This document shows, piece after piece, positions 32,944-33,264 of a stretch of DNA of 33,264 bases. This DNA comes from Candidatus Gastranaerophilales bacterium (lineage in GTDB: Bacteria; Cyanobacteriota; Vampirovibrionia; Gastranaerophilales; Gastranaerophilaceae). How positions within the stretch are numbered: position 1 is the stretch's first letter; the number at the start of each line of letters is the position of its first letter. The stretch covers positions 1 to 33,264 of the forward strand of contig CALUXW010000017.1 in NCBI GenBank assembly GCA_944324865.1. The letters are read 5' to 3'. The notes beneath the pieces are model-generated. The model saw only the letters and a program-made list of their open reading frames with translations, was not told the origin of the DNA and searched no databases. The position numbers and the translations under genes are program-made.

Positions 32944-33264
32944 TTGCGGAACTCTGAACGGAGAGCAAGATACATAATTCAAGCCAATTCTGTGGCAGAA
33001 TTTTACTGAATCAGGGTCGCCGCCGTGTTCGCCGCAAATACCTCTTTTTAAGTCAGGTCTTACCTTAAGTGCTTTATCTAATGCGATTTGCATTAGCTGA
33101 CCTACGCCAACTTGATCAAGTGATTCAAACGGGTTGCGAGGTAAGATTTTTTCTTCAACATATTTGTTTAAGAATTTACCTTCAGCATCATCACGAGAGA
33201 ACCCGAAAGTCATCTGTGTCAAGTCGTTTGTACCGAATGAGAAAAATTGTGCGTATTGAGCAAT
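32899..33264 (-). CDS. ppdK: pyruvate phosphate dikinase, C-terminal fragment
   Basis: Interconverts pyruvate, ATP and phosphate with phosphoenolpyruvate, AMP and pyrophosphate; in anaerobes it often runs as a pyrophosphate-linked glycolytic enzyme. The gene starts beyond the right edge; 121 residues of the PEP/pyruvate-binding barrel are present. Hallmarks are [35 protein letters not shown] and the conserved [19 protein letters not shown] with the active-site cysteine. The C-terminus VIEEQK ends in TAG at 32899. The 3' end is repeated downstream, and the next terminator (32631-32668) lies beyond the repeats, so the message would carry a tail of about 230 bases. Confidence 0.95.
   Translation of the reverse strand: MAQYAQFFSFGTNDLTQMTFGFSRDDAEGKFLNKYVEEKILPRNPFESLDQVGVGQLMQIALDKALKVRPDLKRGICGEHGGDPDSVKFCHRIGLNYVSCSPFRVPQARLAAAQAVIEEQK

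Noticed and set aside
32785..33009. Plus-strand 74-codon open frame over the repeats
   Set aside because: It runs antisense to ppdK and its copies, without a convincing ribosome site or protein-like sequence.
1..33264. tRNA, rRNA and insertion sequences
   Set aside because: The gaps between genes are short and show no cloverleaf, rRNA-like sequence, transposase or terminal inverted repeats.

Overview
The window is AT-rich chromosomal DNA with densely packed, ordinary bacterial genes. Starts include ATG, GTG and TTG, and the standard genetic code is used. The mix suggests an anaerobic, flagellated, Gram-negative-type bacterium that lives with a host. It has a reversed-order rubrerythrin under a PerR-like regulator, pyruvate phosphate dikinase, N-acetylmannosamine catabolism (nanE/nanK), an SLH-domain envelope protein, heptose isomerase GmhA, diaminopimelate decarboxylase, CdaA, PilT and flagellar genes. 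By inference this fits a gut Gastranaerophilales/Melainabacteria-type genome (the non-photosynthetic sister lineage of Cyanobacteria), but the sequence alone does not prove it.

Layout. 1-1816: the end of an NhaC-type antiporter, a small XRE regulator, and an overlapping pair of membrane (DUF2085) and secreted proteins. 1897-4809: glucose-6-phosphate isomerase, GmhA on the opposite strand, then a perR-rubrerythrin operon behind a perfect 7-1-7 Fur/PerR-type palindrome. 4859-8508 (minus strand): a motility operon reading secreted alpha/beta protein, motA, motB, fliL, fliN. Divergent from it, 8625-10556 holds fliJ, a fliK-like gene and a hook/rod protein behind an exact sigma-28 type promoter. 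10553-15953 (minus): perM-like permease, B12-type radical SAM protein, tyrS, cysK, cysE; the last three overlap. 16029-19621 (plus): lysA, cdaA, a small protein, a metallo-beta-lactamase hydrolase and cytidine deaminase. 19618-21170 (minus): nanE-nanK. 21274-28433 (plus): a proteostasis block of tig, clpP, clpX, an SLH protein and clpB. 28467-31613 (minus): pilT, a zinc-ribbon protein with a weak Sir2-like pattern, recO. 31840-32589: a glycine-zipper protein of unknown role. 32899-33264 (minus): the 3' end of ppdK.

The most unusual structure is just beyond the ppdK stop codon. Three further copies of the last codons of ppdK, each ending in its own TAG, lie in tandem in about 220 bp. In the two best copies the final nine sense codons differ from the real gene only by synonymous changes. 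This recalls attachment-site scars left by elements that integrate into gene 3' ends and restore the coding sequence, although slippage duplication is also possible. Other points of interest are the secreted protein that overlaps motA, an 11-bp inverted repeat whose right arm contains the clpB ribosome-binding site, and a beta-rich module that seems shared by two secreted proteins. No rRNA, tRNA, CRISPR array, insertion sequence or intact mobile element was seen. The only stretch over 300 bases without a gene is 32590-32898, which holds a terminator and the ppdK-end repeats.
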